64,000 nt of DNA from Xanthocytophaga flava. GTDB lineage: Bacteria; Bacteroidota; Bacteroidia; Cytophagales; 172606-1. Under the pieces are notes generated by a model. That model had not been told where the DNA came from. It did not search any database and saw only the letters and a list, made by a program, of their open reading frames with translations. This document shows positions 10,026 to 19,232 of this stretch, piece after piece. Position 1 is the first letter of the stretch. Every line of letters begins with the position of its first letter. The stretch lies in NCBI GenBank assembly GCA_030068525.1, contig JASJOS010000008.1, positions 310,001 to 374,000 on the forward strand, in the 5' to 3' direction. The position numbers and the translations under genes were made by a program.

Positions 10026-10048
10026 GTAAGGGATAAGGGTAAAAAGAA

Positions 10049-10795
10049 TTACTCATTTTTCTGAAGCCATCGATTCAAATCTTTCAGCACGTCGTTATTA
10101 ATGGAATGGCCCAGGTTGTATTCATGGTAACTTAATTGCACATTCAGCTTTTCAAGAAAAGTTTTGGCTTCTCTGGCATACTGGATTGGGAGTGTACCAT
10201 CTTGAGTACCATGAGAAAGAAATACGTTTAATTTGCGGAAACTATCATTTGGAACAACCCCTACCTGATGCTGTTCCAGAATCCGGCCACTTAGTGCAAT
10301 CACCTGATTTACTTCATTAGGATAGGTCAATGCCACACTAAAACTCATAATAGCTCCCTGGCTAAACCCTCCCAGATACAGCTGGTCTATGTGGTATTTC
10401 TGTTTTATCTGAGACACAAATCTGTGAATGGTATTTCGGCTTGATAACTCCTGCTCCACATCAATCACAGGCCTGCCCGTTGAAAAATCAACATTGTACC
10501 AGGCAAATCTGCCTCCTCCTAAAGCAAAGGGCCCTCTGGCTGCAATAATATAAAAGTCATCAGGTAACTGCCCCGCCAGGCTAAACAAATCCTGCTCATT
10601 ACTACCTACTCCATGCAAAAGGATGATAGCCTTGTTTTTTTCTGCTTTAACTTTTGGTTCCCGAATAAGATATTGTAAGACAAAGCTATCAGAAGGGTTA
10701 TTGGATTCGGACACCATTGGATCTATCATAGATGTATTGTTTATAGATAGCATCTGTAACGCAAAAAAGAATACAGACACAAGCATATTACCCAA
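10049..10795 (-). CDS. Alpha/beta hydrolase, phospholipase/carboxylesterase type
   Basis: This 248-residue protein belongs to the Abhydrolase_2 (YpfH-like) branch. The oxyanion segment is LLHGVGSNEQD, the nucleophile is Ser145 in GGFSQGAIM, and the acid and base are Asp199 (HGTQDGTLP) and His230 (LGHSI), so the triad is complete. A hydrophobic N-terminus (MLVSVFFFALQML) could be a signal peptide. The family cleaves short-chain carboxylic esters or lysophospholipids; the substrate here is unknown. Its start overlaps the end of the dioxygenase gene by 8 bases, which suggests translational coupling in one operon. Confidence 0.88.
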   Translation of the reverse strand: MGNMLVSVFFFALQMLSINNTSMIDPMVSESNNPSDSFVLQYLIREPKVKAEKNKAIILLHGVGSNEQDLFSLAGQLPDDFYIIAARGPFALGGGRFAWYNVDFSTGRPVIDVEQELSSRNTIHRFVSQIKQKYHIDQLYLGGFSQGAIMSFSVALTYPNEVNQVIALSGRILEQHQVGVVPNDSFRKLNVFLSHGTQDGTLPIQYAREAKTFLEKLNVQLSYHEYNLGHSINNDVLKDLNRWLQKNE

Positions 10796-11669
10796 ATTTT
10801 ACAGAAGTCATGGTGAGTGAACCTCCTACTGCCTTATCATTGAAAAACGATATGCTATCCTTCCCTTCTTTAAGCCCTAACGTATATAACAAGGGTAGAT
10901 AGTGCTCGGGTGTAGGAATAGCCAGCATAGCTTCTCTGCCCAACGTTGTATAATTGATCAACGCTTTATGATTCCCTTCCTCAATCAGGTTTTTAAACGT
11001 ATCATTCATCTGTGCTGCCCAGTCATAGGCGTATTCGGGATCATTTAGTTTATCCCATGCTACCATTCTCAGATTATGCACCATATTGCCACTTCCTATA
11101 ATCAATACTCCTTTTTTGCGCAGTGCATTAATTTCTCTTGCCAGATCATAATGATATTGTGGTCCTTTGGTAAAATCAATGCTCAACTGTAGTACCGGAA
11201 TTTTTGCCTCCGGATACATATGGCGTATAATAGTCCAGGTACCGTGATCCAGCCCCCAGTCGTGGTCTAATTCCACATGAGCAGAATGAATCAGACTGGC
11301 AGTCTCTTTCGCCAGAGCCGGATTACCGGGTGCCGGATACTGTACAGCAAACAGTTCTTTGGGAAATCCTCCAAAGTCGTGTATCGTCTCCGGAAAGTCC
11401 ATTGCCGTAATTTTAGTACCTTTGGTAAACCAGTGTGCCGATACAACCAGCACAGCTTGAGGCGTTGGAATCTCTTTTGCCATTTGGGTCCACCGTCGGC
11501 TAAACTCTGTATCTTCGATGCCATTCATAGGTGATCCATGCCCAATAAATAGTACGGGCATCAGCTGCTCCTGTTTGGGGAGATTATCTGTAAATGCTTT
11601 AAATCCTGATAATGTTGTCATACCTATTGTTCCTGTTAGGATGGTTTTAATAAATTTCTCTCTTTTCAT
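10788..11669 (-). CDS. ygiD: 4,5-DOPA dioxygenase extradiol-like protein (YgiD/LigB family)
   Basis: This is a 293-residue member of the class III extradiol ring-cleavage dioxygenase family. The metal-site histidines are visible: His44 in FIGHGSPMNG, His79 in VVSAHWFT, and those of GSGNMVHNLRM and PTPEHYLPLLY. Family enzymes open catechol rings such as that of DOPA. The protein is about 30 residues longer at the N-terminus than E. coli YgiD; the extension (KREKFIKTILTGTIGMTTLSG) looks like an export signal, so it may act in the periplasm. It lies 34 bases after an NAD(P)-binding protein gene and overlaps the esterase gene, forming a three-gene operon. Confidence 0.9.
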   Translation of the reverse strand: MKREKFIKTILTGTIGMTTLSGFKAFTDNLPKQEQLMPVLFIGHGSPMNGIEDTEFSRRWTQMAKEIPTPQAVLVVSAHWFTKGTKITAMDFPETIHDFGGFPKELFAVQYPAPGNPALAKETASLIHSAHVELDHDWGLDHGTWTIIRHMYPEAKIPVLQLSIDFTKGPQYHYDLAREINALRKKGVLIIGSGNMVHNLRMVAWDKLNDPEYAYDWAAQMNDTFKNLIEEGNHKALINYTTLGREAMLAIPTPEHYLPLLYTLGLKEGKDSISFFNDKAVGGSLTMTSVKFG

Positions 11670-11703
11670 CAGACAAACGATTGATCAATGACAGATGTTG
11701 AGT

Positions 11704-12366
11704 TTAATGATGAAGAACTTTCCAGCCTGCCAGCCAGTCATAGTTACTCTTTATAGTCTCTTGAATAAGCAGTAAAGCCATATTCTCAAGCGTTCTGCTG
11801 ACAGATAAATCTCCTGCAAGAATAGGATAAAATCCGGCTGCTACTACCAGTTCTGAAGCTGTTTGCAATGCTTCTTCATGATTACCTGCTATAAATGAGT
11901 CAACTTGTTTGCCATCAATGACAGGAGTTGAGAAATCTGCCGCAAAAGTTGTGTTGAAGGCTTTTACTACTTTTGAATGGGGAAGCTGTTTTTGTAATTC
12001 TTCAGCAGCACTTGTATCTGGTTCTGTCACCATACCATTGAAAGAAGTATTCAGTGGATTGGAAATACTAACCACAACCTTCTGATTAGCAACCTCTCTG
12101 ATCTTTTCAGCGATTTCTTTTTCAGCCTGATAAGGCACAGCCAATAGGATAATATCTGCTTCCCAACTTGCATTGACACTGCAATCTACACTCTCTATAT
12201 CTGCGACAACATTACTTTTCCTGATTTCCTCAACCAAAGTTTGAAGTTTAGCCTGATCTTTTGCAAAAAGAAGAAGACGATAATTAGCGTTGGATAATGC
12301 CCTGGAGATAGCTGATCCCATATTTCCTGTAGCTCCAATAACGGCAATAGTCTGTTTTGTTTTCAT
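11704..12366 (-). CDS. NAD(P)-binding protein, F420-dependent reductase-like
   Basis: This is a 220-residue protein with an N-terminal Rossmann fold (IAVIGATGNMGSAIS, residues about 8-22) and the rest of the F420_oxidored domain: DIILLAVPYQ, VVSISNPLN and KVVKAFNTTFA. Family members reduce small substrates or the cofactor F420 with NADPH. An F420-making organism is unlikely here, so an NADPH-dependent reductase of unknown substrate is more probable. It is first in the operon with the dioxygenase and esterase. A paralogue lies at 13864-14526 beyond two Crp-type regulators. Confidence 0.85.
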   Translation of the reverse strand: MKTKQTIAVIGATGNMGSAISRALSNANYRLLLFAKDQAKLQTLVEEIRKSNVVADIESVDCSVNASWEADIILLAVPYQAEKEIAEKIREVANQKVVVSISNPLNTSFNGMVTEPDTSAAEELQKQLPHSKVVKAFNTTFAADFSTPVIDGKQVDSFIAGNHEEALQTASELVVAAGFYPILAGDLSVSRTLENMALLLIQETIKSNYDWLAGWKVLHH

Positions 12367-12469
12367 CTCACAATCTGTTTTGATGATACAAAATTACTAC
12401 TTCCTGCTACCCTCCGCATTGATTTCAGGCAAGAAAAAGTCTTGACAAAAGTCAATGAAATGAAGCATT

Positions 12470-13048
12470 TTACTTTTGGTTAAGCATTTTCTTCCGGACA
12501 CGACTTAGTGTCTCAGGGGAGAGTCCCATATACGAGGCAATCATATGCTGAGGCACCCGCTGCACAATGTCAGGATAGGTCTCGACGAAGTTTTTATACC
12601 GTTCCTCTATAGGCAAGCTGATGCTGGATGTTAAGCGTTTCTGAAGGGCAATGTATGCATCTGTGATCAGCAATCGCATGTATGTCTCATATTTAGGCTG
12701 GGTTTGCAGTAGTTCCTCATGTGAACTTTTGGAGATAAGCACCAATTCTGAATCTTCCAGGGCATCAATCGTATAAACAGCAGGCTCACCAGTCAAAAAA
12801 CTAAACAAATCAGCCACTGTCCACCCTTCCAGGGCAAACAAAATAATATGTTCTGTCCCACCTTCGATAGAGTACTCCCTCAATGCTCCTTTTTCGACAA
12901 AAGCAATATGCTTACAAATATCTCCTTCCTGGAGTAAATATTGCCTCCTGCGTATTTTTTTCGGAATGAGATAACTTTTAATCTGTATTTCCTCTTCCGG
13001 AGATAGATCTATTCGTTCTCTGAATTTCTTAAAAAAAAGATCGTACAT
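12470..13048 (-). CDS. Crp/Fnr family transcriptional regulator
   Basis: This is a 192-residue protein with a cyclic-nucleotide-binding-like beta-barrel in the first 120 residues (RQYLLQEGDICKHIAFVEKGALREYSI) and a short HTH at the C-terminus (MIASYMGLSPETLSRVRKKM). This small Bacteroidota subgroup lacks the iron-sulfur cysteines of Fnr and its ligand is usually unknown. It lies about 100 bases upstream of the reductase-dioxygenase-esterase operon on the same strand and may control it. Confidence 0.9.
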   Translation of the reverse strand: MYDLFFKKFRERIDLSPEEEIQIKSYLIPKKIRRRQYLLQEGDICKHIAFVEKGALREYSIEGGTEHIILFALEGWTVADLFSFLTGEPAVYTIDALEDSELVLISKSSHEELLQTQPKYETYMRLLITDAYIALQKRLTSSISLPIEERYKNFVETYPDIVQRVPQHMIASYMGLSPETLSRVRKKMLNQK

Positions 13049-13112
13049 GAATAACCCAATCTATTGGTAGCAACTGAGAGTTCTTAAGCTAAGTTATAGT
13101 AAATTAAACTGA

Positions 13113-13727
13113 TTAGCTGCGTTCGTTTCGAATTTCGCTTAAATACTGGGGCGTAATTCCCAAATAAGAAGCAATCTGTGTATTGGGCAAGCGCAGAGCA
13201 AGTTTTGGGTATTGTTCCAGAAATGCCGCATAGCGTTCCTGTGCGGTAGAACTGATATTTTGCAGAACCTGATTTTGTAACTCGACAAATTTATTCTCTA
13301 TAATGACTTTAAAGATACGATCAAGCTTCGGAATGGATTGATACAAAAAATAAAGATCTTGTTGTTCAATCTGCAAGATAAGAGACGGCTCAATGGCTTC
13401 AATAAACAGCTTGCTTGACTTATTGGAATGAAAACTGCCAATATCTGCAATCCAGTCGTTCTCAGCAGCAAATTGGATATTATGTTGGTTCCCTTTCTGA
13501 TCAACACCATACATCTTAAAACACCCTTCCACTACAAAACTATAATGCTTACAGGGGAAGCCTTCCTGCAATATATGTTGCCTGCGTTTGATCTTACGTT
13601 GTGTTACCCGCCCTTCCAGCAATTGCATTTCGCTTTCTTTTAAGGGGAGATAACTTTCAAAATGAGCAATGAGAGGTTCAAGCATCTGGTTATAGAGAGA
13701 ATCTGTTTTTTGTTCCAAAGCTAACAC
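13113..13727 (-). CDS. Crp/Fnr family transcriptional regulator
   Basis: This is a 204-residue paralogue of the next regulator downstream, with the same layout: a sensor beta-barrel (RRQHILQEGFPCKHYSFVVE) and a C-terminal HTH (QIASYLGITPQYLSEIRNE). No cofactor-binding cysteine cluster is seen. It is divergent from a reductase-like gene at 13864, with 136 bases between the starts, so it may regulate that gene. An internal Met at residue 15 is a possible later start. Confidence 0.9.
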   Translation of the reverse strand: MLALEQKTDSLYNQMLEPLIAHFESYLPLKESEMQLLEGRVTQRKIKRRQHILQEGFPCKHYSFVVEGCFKMYGVDQKGNQHNIQFAAENDWIADIGSFHSNKSSKLFIEAIEPSLILQIEQQDLYFLYQSIPKLDRIFKVIIENKFVELQNQVLQNISSTAQERYAAFLEQYPKLALRLPNTQIASYLGITPQYLSEIRNERS

Positions 13728-13863
13728 AAAAACTATTTTTCCTTCTAAATAATGGCATTACATCGCCATCATTAAACTAGTTGAATGGTATTTCTTCAGA
13801 AACCTGAAAGGTTGCATTCCTGAATAGTTCTGAACTTTGCCTCATCATTTAAACCATAAGACC

Positions 13864-14526
13864 ATGTCAAAAACATCAGAATCAAAAGTTGCTATCATCG
13901 GATTAGGGAATATTGGCCAAGTAGTAGCCACTAATTTGACAAAGGGCAATCGTCCCGTTATTCTGGCCTCCCGCGACTATTCACAGGCCAAAAGTCTTGC
14001 AGAAAAGGTAGGCAGCCTCGCTCAGCCAATGGAAATCACTAAAGCGCTTCAGGAAGCAGATATTATTATTTTGGCTATCTGGTTTTCTTCTATCAAAGAA
14101 TTTCTAAATCAATATGCGACACAGTTAGAAGGTAAGATTATCGTTGATCCTTCTAATCCTATTGCCCCTGATGGAAAGGGCGGTTTCGTCAAAACGATTG
14201 ATGCAACTAATTCTGCCGGCCAAATCAATAATTCATTACTGCCAAAGGGAGCCAGGCTGGCAAAAGCGTTAGGTACACTCGGGGCAGCTTCATTAGCCAC
14301 TGCCTCTGGTCAAAAGCCTGAACCAGCCGTTTTATTCTATGCAACTGATGATCAAAGCATTAATACTAAAATTGAAGAACTGATCTGGGATACAGGTTTT
14401 GAACCACTATATGTGGGTAATTTAGATCAATCCATTCGAATCGAAGTGTTTGGAGACTTACATGAGTTCGGTGCATTAGGAAAAACCGTAACAGCAGATG
14501 AAATACGTCGTTCTGTAGCTGTTTAG
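13864..14526 (+). CDS. NAD(P)-binding protein, F420-dependent reductase-like
   Basis: This is a 220-residue Rossmann-fold protein (SKVAIIGLGNIGQVVATNL) of the F420_oxidored family and a paralogue of the gene at 11704-12366. Conserved segments include DIIILAIWFSS and KIIVDPSNPIAPDG. The first ATG of the frame at 13837 adds nine residues with no conserved match, so the ATG at 13864 is chosen. The likely role is an NADPH-dependent reductase with unknown substrate. It is divergent from a Crp/Fnr gene and is followed at once by repeat B. Confidence 0.85.
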   Translation: MSKTSESKVAIIGLGNIGQVVATNLTKGNRPVILASRDYSQAKSLAEKVGSLAQPMEITKALQEADIIILAIWFSSIKEFLNQYATQLEGKIIVDPSNPIAPDGKGGFVKTIDATNSAGQINNSLLPKGARLAKALGTLGAASLATASGQKPEPAVLFYATDDQSINTKIEELIWDTGFEPLYVGNLDQSIRIEVFGDLHEFGALGKTVTADEIRRSVAV

Positions 14527-14987
14527 TTAAAAATATAAGTCATCCCGAATGTTGGATATGAATAAAACCCAAGCCTATACTTTTAAAAATAGTGTAGGCT
14601 TAAGGTATTTTTTGAGAATTCACTTAGTTAAGTTGGTTTATTATCCCTTACATTACTCTTCTTGTGGCTCCTTCATTTTTTTTCTTGTCTCTTCCTGTGT
14701 TGGTTTATTGTCACTTACTTTTCTCTTCCACAGGCCTCTTCATTTTTTGCTTGCCCAAAAAACGAAGCAAAAAAGGGCACCTTTTCCCGATCCTTCTGCC
14801 CGCAAGGCCAAAGGCCAACCTCGCGGGAAAAGGAAAGCCAACGCACCTGCACCACCATCCACGATTGAAGGCAACACAACTCTTTTTGTGGCTTATTTAT
14901 TCCTTTCTCAATGACATTCTTTTCTCAAAATTTGGGATGACTGATGTATTTTTGAGAAAACTCTCTTTTTACCATCTCAACCCCCTC

Positions 14988-15100
14988 TGTCCTCCTGAAA
15001 GGAACTCGTGGCAAGACCGGCGGCCTTTCCAATAGAGATGATTTTTTCTCTCATAGTAGAAGCATGGCTCTATTTGTCACAAGATTCTTTCAGAAGGACA
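14988..15100 (-). repeat. 114-bp inverted-repeat element, copy B1 (reverse orientation)
   Basis: Ends TGTCCTCCTGAAAGGAAC and its near-complement enclose the block GACCGGCGGCCTTTCC. Read on the minus strand it matches copies D and E over most of its length, so it lies in the opposite orientation to them. Confidence 0.8.
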
Positions 15101-15205
15101 ATAAAGAAATATGGAAAAAAGAAATACACTCCCTTACCTTGACAGCATTGAGCGGACGTTGCTTTGGTGGGTAAAACCTTGTTTGGGTATTATCACAAAC
15201 CTAAA

Positions 15206-15336
15206 CTTGGCTCTATTTGTTCCAACGCAACGGACGTTGCTTTCAATTTAGGTGACATGATTGTTTTTTGAGAGAAACAAATATAGTCAGAATCCAAAGG
15301 CCGCCGGTCTTGTCACGAGTTCCTTTCAGGAGGACA
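15206..15336 (+). repeat. 114-bp element, rearranged partial copy B2
   Basis: The right half (AAAGGCCGCCGGTCTTGTCACGA and the CTTTCAGGAGGACA end) is intact. The left half is replaced by GGCTCTATTTGTTCC and one of the CGGACGTTGCTTT direct repeats, which suggests an insertion or recombination inside the element. Confidence 0.6.
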
Positions 15337-15413
15337 GAAAAGGGGGCTTTTCCTTTATTTACCGGACTCCTTTCTGGAAAAGTTATGGGATATGATAAGC
15401 GGCCAACCTCACT

Positions 15414-16214
15414 TTAGTTTATTTCCTGTAGAATAGTCACCAATTCATCGGGCTGAGCCCAGTAGGGGCTATGACTTGTGTTCATAGTATAGGTCTTGAC
15501 AACAGAGCCATTGGCATCAATCATTTTCTGTTGCGTGGCTGGGGTGACACCTTCATCTTTAAGCGTTTTAATGTAGTACTTGGGTATTTTACCAAAATTA
15601 GCAGCCGTTAATGTCGCTTTACCCTGAAAGATAGCCAACGGTTCTGGCCGGGTTTTCGCCACTACCTTCTGAATCTCTTCTGACGCGTCAACAGCAAACA
15701 CCTGGACCAGCACATCTTCCGGTAGTGAAGCCGTTAATCCATCCTGAGAAGGTTGCAGGCTGCGTCCAAGCAAGCTTGCTGTATCAGAGATGGCCAGTTC
15801 GTAGAGAGTCTGATCACTTTTGGGCAAAAAGGCACACATGTACACCAGCTTTTCAATTTTTGAAGAAATTTGCTCTGCTGCCGCTGTGATAACCATTCCA
15901 CCACCGCTGTGGCCTACTAGTACTACCTTTCCTGGAATCGCATTGATTTTGTCTACTGTTGTCTTTACATACAGTTCAAAGTTGGCTTGGCTAACAGGTG
16001 TCTGATCATCGCCATGAGCAGGTAGATCAAAGGTCACTACCTGGTAGCCTTTCGCCTCAAGTTTGGGTTTAATCAGATGCCAGGCATATTGACCGGCAAA
16101 GGTGCCATGTACAAACACAAAGGTTGGTTTCGGATCTGCCTCGTCTTTGTCATCATCACAGGATGTAGTTAGAAGAGTGCTGGTAAGCATAAAAATGATA
16201 AATAAAAGTCGCAT
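15414..16214 (-). CDS. Alpha/beta hydrolase lipoprotein
   Basis: This is a 266-residue exported hydrolase. Starting at the internal Met gives an ideal lipoprotein signal (MRLLFIIFMLTSTLLTTSC, lipidated Cys19); the upstream ATG at 16238 would add eight polar residues. The Abhydrolase_6-type domain has FVHGTFAGQYAWH, the nucleophile Ser103 in LVGHSGGGM and a C-terminal catalytic His in NTSHSPYW. Relatives include salicylate-ester and pyrethroid-type esterases, but the substrate is not predictable. It starts just after repeat B. Confidence 0.87.
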   Translation of the reverse strand: MRLLFIIFMLTSTLLTTSCDDDKDEADPKPTFVFVHGTFAGQYAWHLIKPKLEAKGYQVVTFDLPAHGDDQTPVSQANFELYVKTTVDKINAIPGKVVLVGHSGGGMVITAAAEQISSKIEKLVYMCAFLPKSDQTLYELAISDTASLLGRSLQPSQDGLTASLPEDVLVQVFAVDASEEIQKVVAKTRPEPLAIFQGKATLTAANFGKIPKYYIKTLKDEGVTPATQQKMIDANGSVVKTYTMNTSHSPYWAQPDELVTILQEIN

Positions 16215-16430
16215 GGTTTGATTGTGTTTAGGGAACATTAAGTTATGAATTGACTATAGGATAACCTGCCAGACAACAGGCATGCTGGAAGAAGGAGAGT
16301 AAGAGAGCTATCAGCTATTCTGGCTATGAATCGGCAATGCAAAATGAGGAATCAGCATAGGCTATCACGCTTTTCTCATTCTCTATAGCCAGGCAGGTAA
16401 GCATCTTTATACACCTACCTGCCTGGAATG

Positions 16431-17426
16431 CTATCCGAGGTATTTGGTTAGCTCAGCTGCTGCATGGACAAACAGTGAACGTGTAGCGGGCAATGTTGCC
16501 AGACCGTTCAGAAGGCCAAAGTCATGTATCATTCCATTGTAGCGTATGGTAGTTACTGTTACCCCTGCTTTATCTAATTTGCGGCCATAGGCTTCTCCTT
16601 CATCACGCAATATATCGTTCTCCGCTACTTGAATCAGTGTAGGGGGTAAGCCTTTCAACTGTTCCACAGATGCCTGCAAAGGGGCTGCGTAGATTTCTTT
16701 CCGTTTCTCAGCATCTGGCACATACTGATCCCACATCCATTTCATAACAGATGTCGTCAGAAAGCGATCTTCGCCAAATTGTTTGTATGAATCCAGTTCG
16801 AAGTCTGCGTTGGTAACTGGCCATAGCAGTATCTGTAAACTAATCTTCGGACCTGATTTATGTTTAGCCATCAAACAAGTCGCTGCTGCCAGATCTCCGC
16901 CTGCACTATTTCCAATTATGGCCAGGCGTTTTCCATCTACATTGATTTCTGCACCATGTTCAGCCACCCATTGGGTAGTTGCATAAATTTCATTGAGTGC
17001 CTGCGGATAGCGAGCTTCCGGAGACGGAGTATAATTAACAAAAACAGCACAATAGCCGGAATGTACTACTAAATCTCTGACTAAACGCTGGTGAGTAGGA
17101 AAATCTCCCAATACCCAACCTCCTCCATGTATGAAGAGAAAGACAGGCAATACTTCTTTTGCTCCTTCCGGACGGACAATGTGTAGCTTCACGGTATACC
17201 CATCATAGGCAATGGTTTTCTCTGTGGCTTCAATACCTGATACATCGACGGGTATGGAAGCTTGTGCATTTACCAGTACTAGCCGGGCTGCTTCGGGGGA
17301 CAGCGTTTCCAGAGCAGGGCCGCCTGAATTGTTAAGAATCTGTAAAAAGGCCTTAGTGCCTTGGTCGATACGCGGATCTTCGGCATAGTACGCTACACCA
17401 GAAGTTTGTGAAACTGCTGCATTCAT
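16431..17426 (-). CDS. Alpha/beta hydrolase of the hormone-sensitive-lipase family
   Basis: This is a 331-residue cytoplasmic esterase. The oxyanion-hole motif HGGGW is at 100-104, nucleophile Ser174 is in GNSAGG, the acid is Asp271 (VAENDILRDEG) and the base is His301 (MIHDFGLLNG), so the HSL-type triad is complete. Such enzymes cleave short-chain esters. It is the second of three hydrolase genes on this strand; each is separated by repeats or long spacers, so they are probably not one operon. Confidence 0.92.
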   Translation of the reverse strand: MNAAVSQTSGVAYYAEDPRIDQGTKAFLQILNNSGGPALETLSPEAARLVLVNAQASIPVDVSGIEATEKTIAYDGYTVKLHIVRPEGAKEVLPVFLFIHGGGWVLGDFPTHQRLVRDLVVHSGYCAVFVNYTPSPEARYPQALNEIYATTQWVAEHGAEINVDGKRLAIIGNSAGGDLAAATCLMAKHKSGPKISLQILLWPVTNADFELDSYKQFGEDRFLTTSVMKWMWDQYVPDAEKRKEIYAAPLQASVEQLKGLPPTLIQVAENDILRDEGEAYGRKLDKAGVTVTTIRYNGMIHDFGLLNGLATLPATRSLFVHAAAELTKYLG

Positions 17427-17589
17427 GGTTTGAAGTGAGTTTAGGTGAGAAAAAAATAAATAGAATCAGAGTAGGCTGGACTGATAATCCAGAAGATAAT
17501 ACACAACTACTCCAGTCCGACAAGTCTGATCAGGTAGGTTATGTGCACTATTGAAATGAGTATAAATTTAGTTTGTCCGATTAAACATG

Positions 17590-18240
17590 ATTCATCCCGA
17601 ATGTTGGATATGAGTAAAATCCAAGCCTATACTTTTGAAAATGGTGTAGGATTGAGGTAATTTTTAAGAATTTATTTAGTCGAGCTAGTTTATTGTTCCT
17701 TTCCTTACTCTTCTTGTGGCGCCTTCATTTTTTTGCTTGTCTCTTCCTGTGTTGGTTTATTGTCACTTACTTTTCTCTTCCACTGACCTCTTCATTTTTT
17801 GCTTGCCCAAAAAACGAAGCAAAAAAGGGCACCTTTTCCCAATCCTTCTGCCCGCAAGGCCAAAGGCCAACCTCGCGGGAAAAGGATTGCCAACGCACCT
17901 ACACCAACATCCACGATTGAAGTGATCTTGACTCTCTTTGTAACTCCTTTGTTTCTCTTTTTCTTAAGGAATGTGATATTCTTTTCCTCAAAATTTGAGA
18001 TGACTGATGTATTTTTGAGAAAACTCTCTTTTTACCCTCTCAACCCCCTCCCTGTCCTCCTAAAAGGACCTCGTGGCAAGACCGGCGGCATTTCCGATTG
18101 GAGAATATTCTTTCTCTTACAAAACAAACAAGACTCTATTTGTCACAAGATCCTTTCAGGAGGACAGGGAGAGTTTTTTTATTTATAAACCTCTTTCTTA
18201 GAAAAATTATGGGACAGGATAAGGTAACTATCTTCTTACC
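17590..18240. repeat. Composite non-coding repeat, copy C
   Basis: It has the same module order as copies A and B. The lead CATCCCGAATGTTGGATATGAG is at 17593, followed by a decayed hairpin. The central stem has arms CCTTTTCCC (17832-17840) and GGGAAAAGG (17877-17885), then the CCACGATTGAAG box. A reverse-orientation 114-bp element lies at 18053-18166, and the ATGGGACAGGATAAGG tail ends near 18226. It lies between the starts and ends of two minus-strand hydrolase genes. The short ORFs here are repeat shadows. Confidence 0.8.
18053..18166 (-). repeat. 114-bp inverted-repeat element, copy C (reverse orientation)
   Basis: It starts TGTCCTCCTAAAAGGACC and ends CCTTTCAGGAGGACA, with the GACCGGCGGCATTTCC block beside the left end. 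Same orientation as copy B1, opposite to A, D and E. Confidence 0.8.
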
Positions 18241-18319
18241 TGTGGTATCTGAATCAGTTACTATCAGAGAAGACTGAAAAAGTCGTTAAATGAACTATTG
18301 GAATATTGGGTCAACTAGC

Positions 18320-19144
18320 TCAAGCTTCGACCTGATTACTGCTAACAGGTACAGCTTGTTGCACCTTATCTATCCATTGTAAGATGTAGTCAGCATCCTC
18401 TTTCCAGGTAGGCAGTCCCAATACATAGTGATTCCGGTTAGTGAAGAGTTTGTACTCGAGAATAGAGCCGTTTTCTTCGTATGCTTTAAAGTTGCGTTGA
18501 TTCAAATGGGCAGGTGTAATATGATCGGTATCGCCAGCTGTAAACAACAAAGGCGCATGCGGTTTGGCAAAGTCTACTTTTGCCGCAGGGGTTAATGCAT
18601 CCCGTGCTACAGTTTTCGACTCCGGTATGATATATTTTTCATAGGAAGCAATCTGGTCATTAAATGACATTCCATTCACAAAAGCATACTGCCAGTCTTC
18701 AAAAGACATCAGATAGGTTTCTTCCAGTGACGTAAACAGTCCCAACGACTTCCAGCCTGCTTTCAGAAAGGAGAATTCATAGGGAAATACGCCTAGTGGA
18801 GGGACGGAATGAATGGCTACCCCAGCAGCCGCCAGATCGCGATTCACCATGATCTGTGTAAGCATACCGCCATACGAATGACCAATCACAATCGGTTTTT
18901 CAGGTAGTCCTTTGATAATGTTTACATAATGATTTACCAGATCTTCCAAATGAAGAGTTGCCAGCGCCACATCATTGGGTTGTCTGGCCCGTAATTCAGC
19001 CGCAGTACCCTCTTTGTGTAACCAGGGTGGTGCAATGGTTGAATATCCTTTGCTTTCAAAATAGGTACGCCATTCGTCCCAGCAACTGTGGCTGACAAAA
19101 GCTCCGGTAATAAAGACTACGGTTTTAGATGGAGTAGGTGTCAT
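18320..19144 (-). CDS. Alpha/beta hydrolase
   Basis: This is a 274-residue protein of the Abhydrolase_6 type. It has VVFITGAFVSHSCWDEW near the N-terminus, nucleophile Ser90 in VIGHSYGGML, an acid in LLFTAGDTDHITP and a His in NRNHYVLG. No signal peptide is present. The family covers esterases, lipases and lactonases, so no substrate is claimed. About 670 bases separate its start from the next gene upstream, the protoglobin. Confidence 0.87.
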   Translation of the reverse strand: MTPTPSKTVVFITGAFVSHSCWDEWRTYFESKGYSTIAPPWLHKEGTAAELRARQPNDVALATLHLEDLVNHYVNIIKGLPEKPIVIGHSYGGMLTQIMVNRDLAAAGVAIHSVPPLGVFPYEFSFLKAGWKSLGLFTSLEETYLMSFEDWQYAFVNGMSFNDQIASYEKYIIPESKTVARDALTPAAKVDFAKPHAPLLFTAGDTDHITPAHLNQRNFKAYEENGSILEYKLFTNRNHYVLGLPTWKEDADYILQWIDKVQQAVPVSSNQVEA

Positions 19145-19232
19145 AATAGGTTTGTGTTTAAATGAGTGATAAAGAACTATATGTATGTTTTACAGGAGAT
19201 CTTATCTGGTAAGGCGGAGCAAAAAATGGAAC

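Larger units (their letters stand above)
9466..10045. repeat. Composite non-coding repeat, copy A
   Basis: This stretch shares its layout with copies near 14.5, 17.6 and 23.0 kb. In order it has a TTGGATGTGAG-type lead, a hairpin, a pyrimidine-rich stretch (CTTGTCTCTTCCTGTGTT), a TTGCCCAAAAAA segment, a stem with arms CTTTCTGCCG (9750-9759) and CGGCAGAAAG (9794-9803), the CCACGATTGAAG box, and a 129-bp inverted-repeat element (9897-10025). The arms of the stem differ from copies B and C but stay complementary. Short ORFs occur in several frames but follow the repeat, not a gene. Confidence 0.8.
14539..15410. repeat. Composite non-coding repeat, copy B
   Basis: It begins 13 bases after the reductase stop codon with CATCCCGAATGTTGGATATGA and a weakened version of the copy A hairpin (14563-14604). 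The central stem has arms CCTTTTCCCG (14780-14789) and CGGGAAAAGG (14824-14833), followed by the CCACGATTGAAG box. One complete 114-bp element lies at 14988-15100, and a rearranged partial one ends at 15336. Between them is a direct repeat CGGACGTTGCTTT (15153-15165 and 15231-15243). The tail carries a TTATGGGATATGATAAG motif also found after the other copies. No gene is supported here. Confidence 0.8.

Noticed and set aside
14549..15035. Overlapping ORFs in repeat B
   Set aside because: Same repeat-derived frames as in copies A and C, and three frames are open at once because of base composition.
17693..18188. Overlapping ORFs in repeat C
   Set aside because: Non-coding repeat copies; frames are not conserved between copies.
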